Assembly (NCBI RefSeq): GCF_022698165.1
Contig: NZ_JALDAY010000001.1
Location: 186,001-250,000 of the forward strand
Source of the DNA: Streptomyces cylindrosporus
GTDB lineage: Bacteria; Actinomycetota; Actinomycetes; Streptomycetales; Streptomycetaceae
DNA length: 64,000 nt
Direction of reading: 5' to 3'
Below are positions 1 to 8,104 of the stretch, one piece after another. The stretch's first letter is position 1. Every line of letters begins with the position of its first letter. The notes beneath the pieces are model-generated. The model searched no databases, had not been told where the DNA came from, and was given only the letters and a program-made list of their open reading frames with translations. The position numbers and the translations under genes were made by a program.

Positions 1-188
1 CCCAACGGGGGTGTAAGAGGCGGGTCGTGCAATTATGGGAGCATGGTATCCGGGCGTCTACGTCATGGTTTTACTGAACTACGGGTATCGGGACCGTTGC
101 TTAAGGCGTAACGTAGGTGTCGCACCTCGGTAGAACAGTCAGTGCAACACCGTTTCTCGCGACATGGTCAAGTCCACGGGAGCGCGGC

Positions 189-773
189 GTGACGATCTAC
201 AGCGATCAGCCACCAATCATTGGTTTGGCATCGGATCGGCCGGGGGCCGGTAAGACCACGGCAGCTCGATATCTGGTCGAAGCTCACCACTTTCGTGAAT
301 GTTCTGTCGGGGCTGCTGTCAAGGCAGAGGTCGATGCCATGGTTAGACTGCATGGCTTCCAATACGACGAGAGCCAGAAAGAGGATTTTCGAGACGGACT
401 GATCTGGTGGACTGATTTCCGGGTCCGGCACTCTTCTCCCAACTATTGGTTGCAGGTCATCATCGAGTCTGTCGCAGCCGCAGGAGCTGACCCAATGGTT
501 GTTTCAGACGTCCGATTCCCGGAAGAGGCAGATTACATCCGAAGTGTCGGCGGTATCGTCGTGAAGATCACACGCCAAACCTCGCCTGTGCACGGCAACA
601 GCGCGGAGCGGAAAATGGTTGGATATGCTTTCGATCAGGTCGTCAGTAATGACCTGTCCGATGGCGGTGAGCGGATGTTCCGACGACTCGATGAGCTCGT
701 TTCTAATCTCCGACTAGGGCATCGGCTGGAGCCAAAGGCTACTGACATGCCGGGGGTGCCCGATGCCAATTGA
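189..773 (+). CDS. Deoxynucleoside monophosphate kinase-like P-loop protein
   Basis: A 194-aa P-loop protein resembling phage-type dNMP kinases. The Walker A region DRPGAGKTT lies at residues 16-24. The later VVSDVRFPEEADYI segment, a GG-I-V-I strand and an H-N-SAE stretch are typical of the nucleotide-binding and lid regions of that family. Expected role: ATP-dependent phosphorylation of a (deoxy)nucleoside monophosphate in the cytoplasm. An in-frame GTG at 117 would add 24 residues, but GTG 189 has a GGGAG six bases upstream and starts just before the P-loop strand, so it is preferred. The stop overlaps the next start by 11 bases, so the two are probably translationally coupled. G+C is lower than in the chromosomal core genes. 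The substrate cannot be read from sequence; a generic AAA-type or shikimate-kinase-type P-loop kinase is the alternative. Confidence 0.75.
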   Translation: MTIYSDQPPIIGLASDRPGAGKTTAARYLVEAHHFRECSVGAAVKAEVDAMVRLHGFQYDESQKEDFRDGLIWWTDFRVRHSSPNYWLQVIIESVAAAGADPMVVSDVRFPEEADYIRSVGGIVVKITRQTSPVHGNSAERKMVGYAFDQVVSNDLSDGGERMFRRLDELVSNLRLGHRLEPKATDMPGVPDAN

Positions 774-1896
774 TGTGGTACTGGGTGCCCAATGGGGAGA
801 TGAAGGAAAGGGCAAGCTCTCCGCAATCCTAAGCAGCAAAGCTGCATTTTGCGCGAGATTCCAGGGCGGTCCCAATGCGGGACATTCGCTACTTGTCAAC
901 GGAAAGAAAATCGAGTTCAGAATGCTGCCGGCTGGTGGCATCACATCTGAATTTTCGTTGATCGGTAACGGGGTAGTGGTACATGCGAGGACTCTGCTCG
1001 ACGAGCTCGCGGCCCGCGTCGCTTTAGGACTGACTATCGACTCGGTGTACCTGTCCAAGGCGGCACACGTCATTACTCAAGAGCACATCGATGCGGATCG
1101 GGCAACCTCTGCCCGTCTCGGAACGACAGGTAAAGGCGTAGGGCCGGCCTTGGTCGCGAAGACAGGACGGACGGGAACCCGTGTCGGCGACCTGGTGTTT
1201 CCCGACAAGCTTCGCAAGCTTCCCGAAGAGGATCGGGCGTTCTGCCAGGAACTTGTAGAAGCTATGGGTGCGAACATCACTAATACCGGAGTGATTTTAC
1301 GTAGGGCGTTGGCGGCTGGTGCGTATGCCGTTGCGGAAGGCGGTCAAGGCACTTTCCTCGACCTCGATCACGGCGACTACCCGTACGTCACCTCGTCCAA
1401 CACGACCGTTGGAGCGGTCCTCACCGGGCTGGGGATCGGTCACCGATCGATTGGTCGGGTCTTCCTACTCGCCACTGCTTACCTAACGAAGCTTGGAAAC
1501 GGACCCTTTCTTACGGAAGTCTTCGGGCCTCAACTGCGTACGCTGCAGGAGAAAGGAGATGAACTGGACACCTCAAGAGGTGAATTGCGACGTTGCGGAT
1601 GGATGGACATCCATCAGTTGTGCACTGCGGCCGAGATTAACGATGCAACGCACCTGGTTGTCGGTAAACTCGACGTGCTTACAGGTCTTGGTGACATCGA
1701 GGTCCATGACACTAGTAGAGGAACGCGCAATATATTCAGGACATGGCAAGAAGAAATTCGAGACGTTCGACTGATCGCTGATCTACCCATCGAGGCGAGG
1801 TTGCTGTTGAGCAAGATAGAGAAGGGCGTTGGGATTTCCTTGTTCGGTGTATCTACCGGGCCAGCGATGGGGCAGTTCGCAGTGCAGGGAGTTTGA
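763..1896 (+). CDS. Adenylosuccinate synthetase-like protein (PurA/PurZ superfamily)
   Basis: A 377-aa protein of the adenylosuccinate synthetase family, which couples GTP hydrolysis to joining aspartate to the 6-position of IMP or a related purine nucleotide. Visible motifs are GDEGKGK at 12-18, GGPNAGH at 35-41, the GTTGKGVGPA phosphate/IMP loop, TSSNTTVGAVLTG, a KLDVL guanine-specificity motif and a C-terminal STGPAM. The catalytic pair Asp13 and His41 falls at the same numbers as in E. coli PurA. It is shorter than housekeeping bacterial PurA (about 430 aa), closer to compact archaeal and phage forms, so it is probably not the host purA. It contains rare TTA codons at 1024 and 1297, so it may need the bldA tRNA. 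It sits between the kinase and a radical SAM gene. Whether the substrate is IMP, dIMP or another purine nucleotide is open. Confidence 0.9.
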   Translation: MPIDVVLGAQWGDEGKGKLSAILSSKAAFCARFQGGPNAGHSLLVNGKKIEFRMLPAGGITSEFSLIGNGVVVHARTLLDELAARVALGLTIDSVYLSKAAHVITQEHIDADRATSARLGTTGKGVGPALVAKTGRTGTRVGDLVFPDKLRKLPEEDRAFCQELVEAMGANITNTGVILRRALAAGAYAVAEGGQGTFLDLDHGDYPYVTSSNTTVGAVLTGLGIGHRSIGRVFLLATAYLTKLGNGPFLTEVFGPQLRTLQEKGDELDTSRGELRRCGWMDIHQLCTAAEINDATHLVVGKLDVLTGLGDIEVHDTSRGTRNIFRTWQEEIRDVRLIADLPIEARLLLSKIEKGVGISLFGVSTGPAMGQFAVQGV

Positions 1897-1931
1897 ACTG
1901 TGACCGGAAAGCGAGTGGAGGTGCCAACGTC

Positions 1932-3320
1932 ATGAGTTTCAGTAGCGATGGCGAGCTGCGTGTACACGTTGAGGGAGAAGCGATACCTCCGTTTGTTTAT
2001 ACCTATCCGCCAAGGTCTGCATACAGGCCATTGTCAATGCCCCGGAGCGCACAGGCGATCTGGGCGACCGATCTTGACTACACGCCTGAAAACGACCTCA
2101 ACCTTTATCTGCATATGCCCTTCTGTCGGTACAAGTGTGGATTTTGCAATCTGTACACGATCACATCTACATCGCATTCCCTTTACGACGCGTATGTTGA
2201 CGCTGTGTGCCAAGAGTTGTCGGCTTATGCGGATGTCCTCCAGGCGCGGAAGATCCGGACAGTCTATTTTGGTGGAGGCACGCCGAGCCTGCTGGATGTG
2301 CGTCATTTCGAGAGAATCATCCGCACCTTGGATCGGCTGCACGTCGATTTATCGGGTGTGGAGGAGTTCTGTATGGAGGCGTCCCCCGATTCGCTTTCAG
2401 GAAGTGACGGCTATTCCTTCCTCAAAGACCTGGTGGCTATGGGACTTAACCGGATCAATCTCGGGATTGAGTCGCTCGATGGCGGCGAATTGAAACATGC
2501 GGGCCGTAATCTAGCCGGTGTAACTGTCATTCGAGGAGCCATCGATTCAGTACGTGAAGCACGGGTCCGAAATCTCAGCGTTGATCTTATTATGGGATTC
2601 CTGGGTCAGACCGATGAATCGTGGTTGTCCTCAGTTCGTGGTGTGCTGGCGTTTTCACCCGAGACGATCTCGACCTACATGCTTACAATCCGCCCAGATG
2701 CTTGGTTCAGTCGTACAGGTAGGTACAGCTATCGGCGTGATCCGGCCCTTTACTCTAGATACGATGCCGCGCGTGAGCTTATTCTGTCGGCTGGATACCG
2801 ACAAGAGAGTAACGTTCGATTCCGTACAGAAAATGGCGGATATCTGCAAAAGAGGCTTCAGTTTTCCGGAGTGCCGGTTCTCGGCGTAGGCCTGGGCGCC
2901 AGGACGTACACTAACACCGTCGACTATTTGCGTAATATCCCGCTGCATCCATCCGCGAGGGCGATGCAAAGATACCTTGGGGCGCGCGGGGGTGATATAG
3001 TCGTCGACTATGGTTTCGTCTATGACGATGCGGAGCGAATTCGCAAGCGTCTTGTTCTCGATATGTTCCGGCTGGACGTCAGACGCCTGCTCGAGCAGGC
3101 GGAGCCGAACCTGCGACGCGAGTGCGAAGTTGTATTGGCTGAGGCTGTGGACCTAGGCTTGGCCACCAGAGATGACGGCGTGGTGACGCTATCGAGCTCG
3201 GGCTTCAAGTATCGCGACATCATTTCGTGGCAGCTTTTCTCAGACCTAGTCCGGCGACGAGACGCAGAGTTCTACGATGATCCGAAGTTGCTGAGGCCGG
3301 GTGGCCCCTCCATGCGGTGA
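1932..3320 (+). CDS. HemW/HemN-like radical SAM enzyme
   Basis: A 462-aa radical SAM protein. The SAM/[4Fe-4S] motif CRYKCGFC gives cysteines 65, 69 and 72. It is followed by YFGGGTPSLL (the SAM-binding GGGTP), an E-x-SPDS strand and a C-terminal HemN_C-like helical/winged region. This is the coproporphyrinogen oxidase-like/HemW group, which also contains methyltransferases and cyclopropanases of natural-product pathways. ATG 1932 is chosen because GGAGG lies at 1917-1921; an in-frame TTG at 1893 overlaps the previous gene and has no such site. It follows the PurA-like gene by 35 bases in the same direction and has a TTA codon at 2349. Its end is five bases from the convergent phosphorylase gene. 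There is no haem gene nearby, so a role in modifying a nucleotide or cofactor is inferred from context only. Confidence 0.85.
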   Translation: MSFSSDGELRVHVEGEAIPPFVYTYPPRSAYRPLSMPRSAQAIWATDLDYTPENDLNLYLHMPFCRYKCGFCNLYTITSTSHSLYDAYVDAVCQELSAYADVLQARKIRTVYFGGGTPSLLDVRHFERIIRTLDRLHVDLSGVEEFCMEASPDSLSGSDGYSFLKDLVAMGLNRINLGIESLDGGELKHAGRNLAGVTVIRGAIDSVREARVRNLSVDLIMGFLGQTDESWLSSVRGVLAFSPETISTYMLTIRPDAWFSRTGRYSYRRDPALYSRYDAARELILSAGYRQESNVRFRTENGGYLQKRLQFSGVPVLGVGLGARTYTNTVDYLRNIPLHPSARAMQRYLGARGGDIVVDYGFVYDDAERIRKRLVLDMFRLDVRRLLEQAEPNLRRECEVVLAEAVDLGLATRDDGVVTLSSSGFKYRDIISWQLFSDLVRRRDAEFYDDPKLLRPGGPSMR

Positions 3321-3325
3321 CCAGT

Positions 3326-5257
3326 TCAGTTCCATCCAGGCGTCAGAATATTGAGGGCTTGCTCGGTTACGGATGCAGCAGCACGCATGGCACGCTTGCG
3401 CCACTCGTCGTCGGCTTTTAGCGGATTCGCAAGATCGCTCACTCCTCGGACGACGGAAACCGGGATCTTGCTGAATCTTTGAGCGGCCGCCATCACACCA
3501 CCCGCTTCCATTTCGACGCCGCAGGCCTTAGGCCACGCCTGCAGCAGGTGCTGACGCCATTCGTCCGTACTCACCACTTCATCCACAGAGATGATGGTGC
3601 CATGGTGGATTCGCGGCAGGAGTTCACGCGGCCAGTCGTTTTCGCGGGCTACGTTGTTTGCCCACTGGCGTTCGTTGAATGATCCGGAGTTGAGAGCCTG
3701 TGTCAGTTCCGGGGCGCATATATATGGTGCAATCCGAAACTCTGGCGTATCACCGTCGGCCCCCGCCCGCAGCTTTCGCGTGCCCAGGTCCGCCACGTTG
3801 TCGGCGACAATGACGTCACCCCGGTTGATTGAGTCGGTCTCGGTGAAACCTCCGGCTATTCCGAGCACGATGATTAGATCGGGCAAATCGTCTAGCCCGC
3901 TAAGGAAGTGAGACATTTCGACAGCTGCGCGTACTCGACCCGCACCTTGTGCACACAGCACTCGGACCGGCCGGCCGCCCGCGGTCCCGTTCCAAGTAGT
4001 GTCTCCGTATGCGTTTGTCAGGTTCCATCGGCTCTGGAGTATCTCCAGTTCCTCACGGAGTGCGACGAAGACTCCCACCCAGGGCTGTTTGACGGGTTCG
4101 GTGGCGTGAACCGCAACCATTGAGCCTTCTCTCTGTCTTCGACCGCCGTTCTCGGCGATCCTGGCATATCCACTTGCTGCGTGCGTAGCGAGTACGATCA
4201 GTCTTTCCTCGACCCGTTCGAGCTGTGCATCGTCGAGGACGATGCCATTGGTGCTGGGGGGTTGCACTGCAAGCAGGCTGAGTTCCCTATCCTTCGCCCA
4301 ATCGCGGGAGCGCAGAGGTTGAGCCAGGGAATATTCGACCTCGCGCGAGGTCGTAGCCACCTGGGTCAACTGCCGGTAGGCCGCAATGAATTGATGGTGG
4401 CCATACGTCGACCGAAGTCGGCAAAGAGACTCGGCGCTGAGATTTAAGACCAGCGGGTCTAGCCCAGCGGTACGCATCGCGGCCCGAAAACAGTCAAAAT
4501 GGTAATAGGGATCGGACGGTGCAGCGCTGAAGTTGATGCGCTGAATCGGCAGCCCGTCTAATACGGCGAGATCGTATTCGCTGATATAGATCTTGAAGTA
4601 TTCATGCTGGAGTGCCCGTCGCAGGAAGTCGTCCTCCCGCGGCGTGGACGATGCAAGATCGGACCGGATGCGGGCCCAGGTAACCGCAGAGTTGCCATCA
4701 AGCAACCTACGAGGAATCGTCCGTGCCTGTTCCAGAAGGGCGGGGCGCACCAGCCGGGTCGTGGGGATCCAGAATTGATCGGCGTCGGGTCCCTCCTCCC
4801 AGCCGGAGGTCAGGGAGTACGACACGTCTGACTCGCGCGCGATGATGGATGAGGCGTGTCGCTGGAGGAACTTTAGGCCAGCAGGAGCAGTGACTTCCGC
4901 AGCCCAACCTGCATGGCCCTTGTACTGGCGTTGCGATTTTCCGATCCAGGTTTCGAGGCTGTCGTCCTTCAACGGCAGTCGGATGATCCGCTCATCCAGA
5001 TATGTGGCTCTTGTTTGAAGTAGATTGCGCACAATTGGGTCTAGAGTAAGAAATACGGGTGGCAGGATGCAGTACTCACGACAGAGGAAACATGCTGCTG
5101 TGAGGCCGGCCGACAGGAACTTCCTGTGTTGAAGGTTGGAGAAGTCGCGGAACGTCCCCCACATCTCCCGGCCATCCCGATCCAAGAAGTCTAGAAGAAT
5201 ATTCCTTGTGCTGCCACTCCCAGTTGCAACCATTGGTTTGCCCCTTGACGAGTTCAT
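3326..5257 (-). CDS. Two-part protein: unknown N-terminal region + purine nucleoside phosphorylase/nucleosidase domain
   Basis: A 643-aa protein. Residues from about 392 to the end form a PNP/UDP-phosphorylase fold domain: GVFVALREE at the start, VLGIAGGF, a GDVIVAD strand, then VEMEAGGVMAAA and VVRGVSDLAN, where the ribose-binding Glu and base-binding Asp are expected. Known members split N-glycosidic bonds of purine nucleosides or MTA/SAH. Residues 1-390 match no family I recognise; they are Arg/Leu-rich and mostly helical with scattered cysteines, and no signal peptide or membrane helix is evident. Fusions of this domain to larger unknown regions are common in bacterial immune proteins. 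It lies 18 bases downstream of the HD gene, so the two are probably co-transcribed. An alternative ATG at 5233 would remove eight residues. Confidence 0.8.
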   Translation of the reverse strand: MNSSRGKPMVATGSGSTRNILLDFLDRDGREMWGTFRDFSNLQHRKFLSAGLTAACFLCREYCILPPVFLTLDPIVRNLLQTRATYLDERIIRLPLKDDSLETWIGKSQRQYKGHAGWAAEVTAPAGLKFLQRHASSIIARESDVSYSLTSGWEEGPDADQFWIPTTRLVRPALLEQARTIPRRLLDGNSAVTWARIRSDLASSTPREDDFLRRALQHEYFKIYISEYDLAVLDGLPIQRINFSAAPSDPYYHFDCFRAAMRTAGLDPLVLNLSAESLCRLRSTYGHHQFIAAYRQLTQVATTSREVEYSLAQPLRSRDWAKDRELSLLAVQPPSTNGIVLDDAQLERVEERLIVLATHAASGYARIAENGGRRQREGSMVAVHATEPVKQPWVGVFVALREELEILQSRWNLTNAYGDTTWNGTAGGRPVRVLCAQGAGRVRAAVEMSHFLSGLDDLPDLIIVLGIAGGFTETDSINRGDVIVADNVADLGTRKLRAGADGDTPEFRIAPYICAPELTQALNSGSFNERQWANNVARENDWPRELLPRIHHGTIISVDEVVSTDEWRQHLLQAWPKACGVEMEAGGVMAAAQRFSKIPVSVVRGVSDLANPLKADDEWRKRAMRAAASVTEQALNILTPGWN

Positions 5258-5275
5258 ACCTGGGAGGCGGATGTC

Positions 5276-6100
5276 TCAGTCCTCAAATAACGTCATCTGT
5301 TCAGTCTTTGCCCATGCCTTGATTTCCTCGATCGGCTTCTTCTGATTGTCTGCAATAGAGGCAAAGAGTCGTTCCCTCATTCGCGTAAGGTGCAGCTCAA
5401 GACCAGGCCAGATCATAACCTTCTCGCTATAACGCATAGTAAATCGCAGATGGTTTTTGTTCATGCGGCCAGATTTCTTGACCACGACATAGACGAGGGC
5501 CTGCAACTTGTCGACCGCTTTGACGAACTTCGCTTCATCTGTTCGGCCTTCCAGTAGCTCATGGAACATCGGCTGCTGGAGCTCGCTAGCGGCGGGACTC
5601 AGCATCCTGAGATATTGCTCGATTGCTTTCCGCTCGGCGTCTTCCTTGCTCTTGCGTCTCTCAGTGTCGAAGGCGTGTGTCTTATCGCCGGTGCCGTCGC
5701 GGCCTACTGGACTCCAGTCACCGATCTTGATCTCCATCTTGTCGTGGAGCACCGACAATGCAAGAGCCCGACCGATATCGATTAGAGGAAAACGTGGTGC
5801 CAGGATCAAAACGGCATCCGCGACATGCCAACTGTGCTCCGCCACGCTCTCCAGCCGCGGGTCTGGTTCGATCCTTGAGGCGTACTCGGCCTCTTTTGTC
5901 TCATCCTCCCAAAAGCGTTGATGATAGTAACGCCGCACTGATGCGAGTTTCATCGACCATGTGATGGCATCGAGGTCACAGTCCGCGTCACTCACCATCA
6001 TGGCGCAGGCTCCGTAAGGTGTGGGTGGGGTCCCGCCCTTGCCGTCGGCCGAACCAGCCTTATCCAAGTCTGGTGACAGTTGAGTGGCGGCAGTCGTCAC
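5276..6100 (-). CDS. HD-domain (deoxy)nucleotidase-like phosphohydrolase
   Basis: A 274-aa HD-fold protein of the YfbR/HDDC2 (HD_3) type. The metal-binding set is visible as AEHSWHVA (His89), LHDKME (His119-Asp120, Glu123) followed by GD, and a distal Asp197 in VDKLQALVY. This family dephosphorylates deoxynucleoside monophosphates, or triphosphates in OxsA and DatZ relatives. The first 50 or so residues are an extra low-complexity leader. The GTG start is supported by GGAGG at 6108-6112 on the minus strand, seven bases upstream. It is the first gene of a two-gene minus operon with the phosphorylase-domain gene. Together with the facing kinase and PurA-like genes it implies controlled phosphorylation and dephosphorylation of a purine nucleotide. 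Confidence 0.85.
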   Translation of the reverse strand: MTTAATQLSPDLDKAGSADGKGGTPPTPYGACAMMVSDADCDLDAITWSMKLASVRRYYHQRFWEDETKEAEYASRIEPDPRLESVAEHSWHVADAVLILAPRFPLIDIGRALALSVLHDKMEIKIGDWSPVGRDGTGDKTHAFDTERRKSKEDAERKAIEQYLRMLSPAASELQQPMFHELLEGRTDEAKFVKAVDKLQALVYVVVKKSGRMNKNHLRFTMRYSEKVMIWPGLELHLTRMRERLFASIADNQKKPIEEIKAWAKTEQMTLFED

Positions 6101-6665
6101 GGATTCGCCTCCGGAAATGAGTTGCGATCATTCGAACATGAGCCTGATATGAATTAATTACTCTATACGTTTAGGGCGAGAGGGTCTGAAGGGCCCCGGG
6201 TTGACCCTCGTCGCTCGTGTATTGTTTTCGTCCTGCCGAGACCGCATGGCCGTACCGTAGCGCCTCTTGGATGTGGACGTCGAGTAGACTCCGGAAGCCT
6301 TCCCGAGATGGCGAGGCGTGACAACACGGACCCCCCAAGGCTGTGGGGCGTGAGGACTGCTGGGGCGGTATGGAAGCCTTTTGCGTCCAGAAACTATCCC
6401 AGTCGTAAGCGCGGGGTAACTGTTGATGCCGAGTGCAGTCGGTGAGCTTTTGTAGGAGATCGATCTCAATCGATCATGGAACGTGCAGTTGAAACCTTCT
6501 TCCCGTCCCGGGTGATCTTCAATGCTCTGGGGAGTCCGTGGAATCTGTATTGATCGAGGGGTGCTGTGGAGGGTGGGCTCCTCCAGGTGGGTACGTAGGC
6601 TCGCCCGCTGACTCCTGGTGTCCTGCGGAAGTGGTTGATCATGCGGCTGGCGGCCTCAGCGCTCG
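6101..6665. other. Gap with AT-rich promoter region, no gene recognised
   Basis: No protein-coding region can be supported here. The stretch 6148-6172 is unusually AT-rich for this genome, with TAATTAATT and a TATAGAG-like hexamer read on the minus strand. It is the obvious place for the promoter of the HD/phosphorylase operon. The remainder up to the transposase remnant has no recognisable gene, RNA or repeat and probably marks the edge of the low-G+C island. Confidence 0.4.
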
Positions 6666-7068
6666 TTGCTGAGGCCTTGGAGGAAGAAGTACTTGCCATC
6701 GTGGATTGTGGCGGACGAAGCGTGGTCGCTGATCGAGTCACTGTTGGCTGAGCCGGGGCCATCTGTGGTGGCGAGCAGTCGAAGAGGCCGGACCAGCCGA
6801 CGTTGTGCGAGACCTTGTGCCACACGCTGGCACCCAGTAGGGGTACCCGTCTCAGGAGTCGCCCTGTCGGCCGGACTGGGCGTGCCGAACAGTTGGACTG
6901 GCCATGGAGCGTGGCTGGCTCCTCCTGGGGGTGCCGGAGAAGAGGAAGGCGCGAGGCTCCTTGGCGGGGGCCGGAGTTGGGTTGGAATCGCCCTCTCATC
7001 ATTGACGGGCACGGCACTCCGCTGCTAAAGCGCGTTGCAGAAGGCCGTGATCAGGGCATTTCCCTTGT
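6666..7068 (+). pseudogene. Degenerate IS5-family transposase remnant
   Basis: Translation around 6694 gives PSWIVADEAWSLIESLLAEPG, the typical N-terminal helix of IS5-family transposases. Further on, in another frame, LIIDGHGTPL (about 6991-7020) matches the strand after the first catalytic aspartate in the same family. The two pieces are joined by frameshifted, shortened sequence, so the gene is dead. It directly abuts a second decayed transposase, which suggests repeated insertion at this boundary. Confidence 0.6.
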
Positions 7069-7794
7069 ATGCGTGGGGTGTTGAGGGCTGATCCATTGTG
7101 GGTGGAGACGTTCACGGGGCTGCGGATGACGCAGTTCGAGCGGTTGCTGAAGGCGGTGCGGGAGCGAGGTGGCGATGGGCCGCGGCTCGGACGGCCGTGG
7201 TGTCTGCCGCTTGCCGAGCGGGTGCTGGTGGTGGCCGTCTACTACCGGACGAACCTCACCATGAGGCAACTCGCGCCGCTGTTGGGGGTCTCGCCGGCGA
7301 CGGTGTGCAGGGTCATCCAGCGACTCGGACCCCTCCTCGCTCTCGCACCGGCTTCGCGTCCGGCCGATGCCACGGAGCGGTTGTGGATCGTCGACGGCAC
7401 GCTGGTCCCAGTCCGCGACCGCAAGGTCGGCGCCTCGAGCCGCAACTACCGGTTCTCCGCGAACGTGCAGGTCATCATCGACGCCGGTACCCGCCTGGTC
7501 GTCGTGGTCGGCCGGCCCGTACCGGGCAACGGCCACGACTCCCGCGGCTGGGAAGAATCCGGCGCCAAGGCTGCCGTCGGCAAGACGATAACCATCGCCG
7601 ACGGCGGCTACCAAGGCACCGGACTCGTCATCCCGCACCGCCGCCGCAAAGGCGAAGAACTCCCGGCCTGGAAAGACGAACACAACCGGAGCCACAAGCA
7701 GGTCCGGGCCCGCGTCAAGCACACCTTCGCCCGCATGAAGGGCTGAAAGATCCCTGCGCGACTGCCGCCTCAAGGGCGGTTGCTGGACCCTGCG
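7069..7794 (+). pseudogene. IS5-group DDE transposase (DDE_Tnp_4 type), inactivated at its C end
   Basis: The reading frame 7069-7746 encodes 225 aa of a DDE transposase. It has a helix-turn-helix (LAPLLGVSPATVCRVIQ), WIVDGTLVPV with the first Asp and ADGGYQG with the second Asp. In relatives the third acidic residue sits in an R-V-E-H-x-F-A-x-M-K segment; here that position reads Lys (RVKHTFARMK). Two codons later TGA stands where Trp is expected, and an extra C follows. The normal KILRDCRLKG tail is still legible in the +1 frame (about 7747-7775). It is therefore a non-functional copy that ends against a TerD fragment. Confidence 0.75.
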
Positions 7795-7968
7795 ATGAAC
7801 GAACTTGATCGACTCGAAGTCTCCGACGGCCGCATCGGCGAGACGGCGTTGGTGCTCGGCTCTTTCCGCCACAGACCCAGTGGTGACTGGGACTTCGTGC
7901 TGGGCGGAAAGGGGTACATGGGAGGACTGGAGCAGCTCGTCCAGGATTACGGCATCGAAGTGGAGTAG
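7795..7968 (+). pseudogene. C-terminal fragment of a TerD-family stress protein
   Basis: The 57 codons from ATG 7795 read like the last third of a TerD/TerE (tellurite/calcium stress) protein. ETALVLGSFRH corresponds to the family's ETAMVFGELYR strand, and GDWDFVLGGKGYMGGLEQL to its W-F-x-A-x-GQGYAxGL segment, ending in DYGIEVE. A full TerD is about 190 aa, so the 5' two thirds are missing. The transposase remnant lies directly upstream, which makes insertion or deletion by that element the likely cause. Expression as a short peptide cannot be excluded. Confidence 0.6.
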
Positions 7969-8010
7969 TGATGCCACGGGCCTCATTTGTGGCTTCGAGT
8001 GTGCCCGCAG

Positions 8011-8103
8011 ATGGATACTTGGCCACAAGTAAGCAACAGCGGCAAGAAGTTGCTGCCGCTGACGGTCAAGAAGGACGCTCCGACCAGCGGACACACGCAC
8101 TGA
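8011..8103 (+). CDS. Micro-ORF, MDTxxQ...GKKLLPLTV family, copy 1
   Basis: A 30-codon ORF, MDTWPQVSNS followed by GKKLLPLTVKKDA and a His-containing tail. It recurs at 9867-9959 with the same 23 N-terminal residues, and a shorter relative at 14768-14836 keeps MDT, Q and GKKLLPLTV. Synonymous differences between copies with the protein preserved argue that it is coding. No good ribosome-binding site precedes the ATG; an in-frame GTG at 7999 would extend it by VCPQ, and CPQ is also present before copy 3. Its TGA is one base before the GTG of the next ORF, so coupling is likely. No family is recognised; it is soluble and basic with no signal peptide. Confidence 0.5.
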   Translation: MDTWPQVSNSGKKLLPLTVKKDAPTSGHTH

Positions 8104-8104
8104 G

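Noticed and set aside
763..1896. Calling the PurA-like gene purZ (2-aminoadenine synthesis)
   Set aside because: The GDEGKG aspartate that phage PurZ is known to replace is present, and no DpoZ-type polymerase is in the window; kept as PurA/PurZ superfamily only.
5276..6100. Calling the HD protein DatZ (dATP hydrolase)
   Set aside because: The HD motifs are shared by the whole YfbR/HDDC2/OxsA group; substrate cannot be decided from motifs.
6158..6469. A 103-codon minus-strand ORF upstream of the HD gene
   Set aside because: Ser/Arg/Pro-rich composition, no ribosome-binding site or conserved motif.
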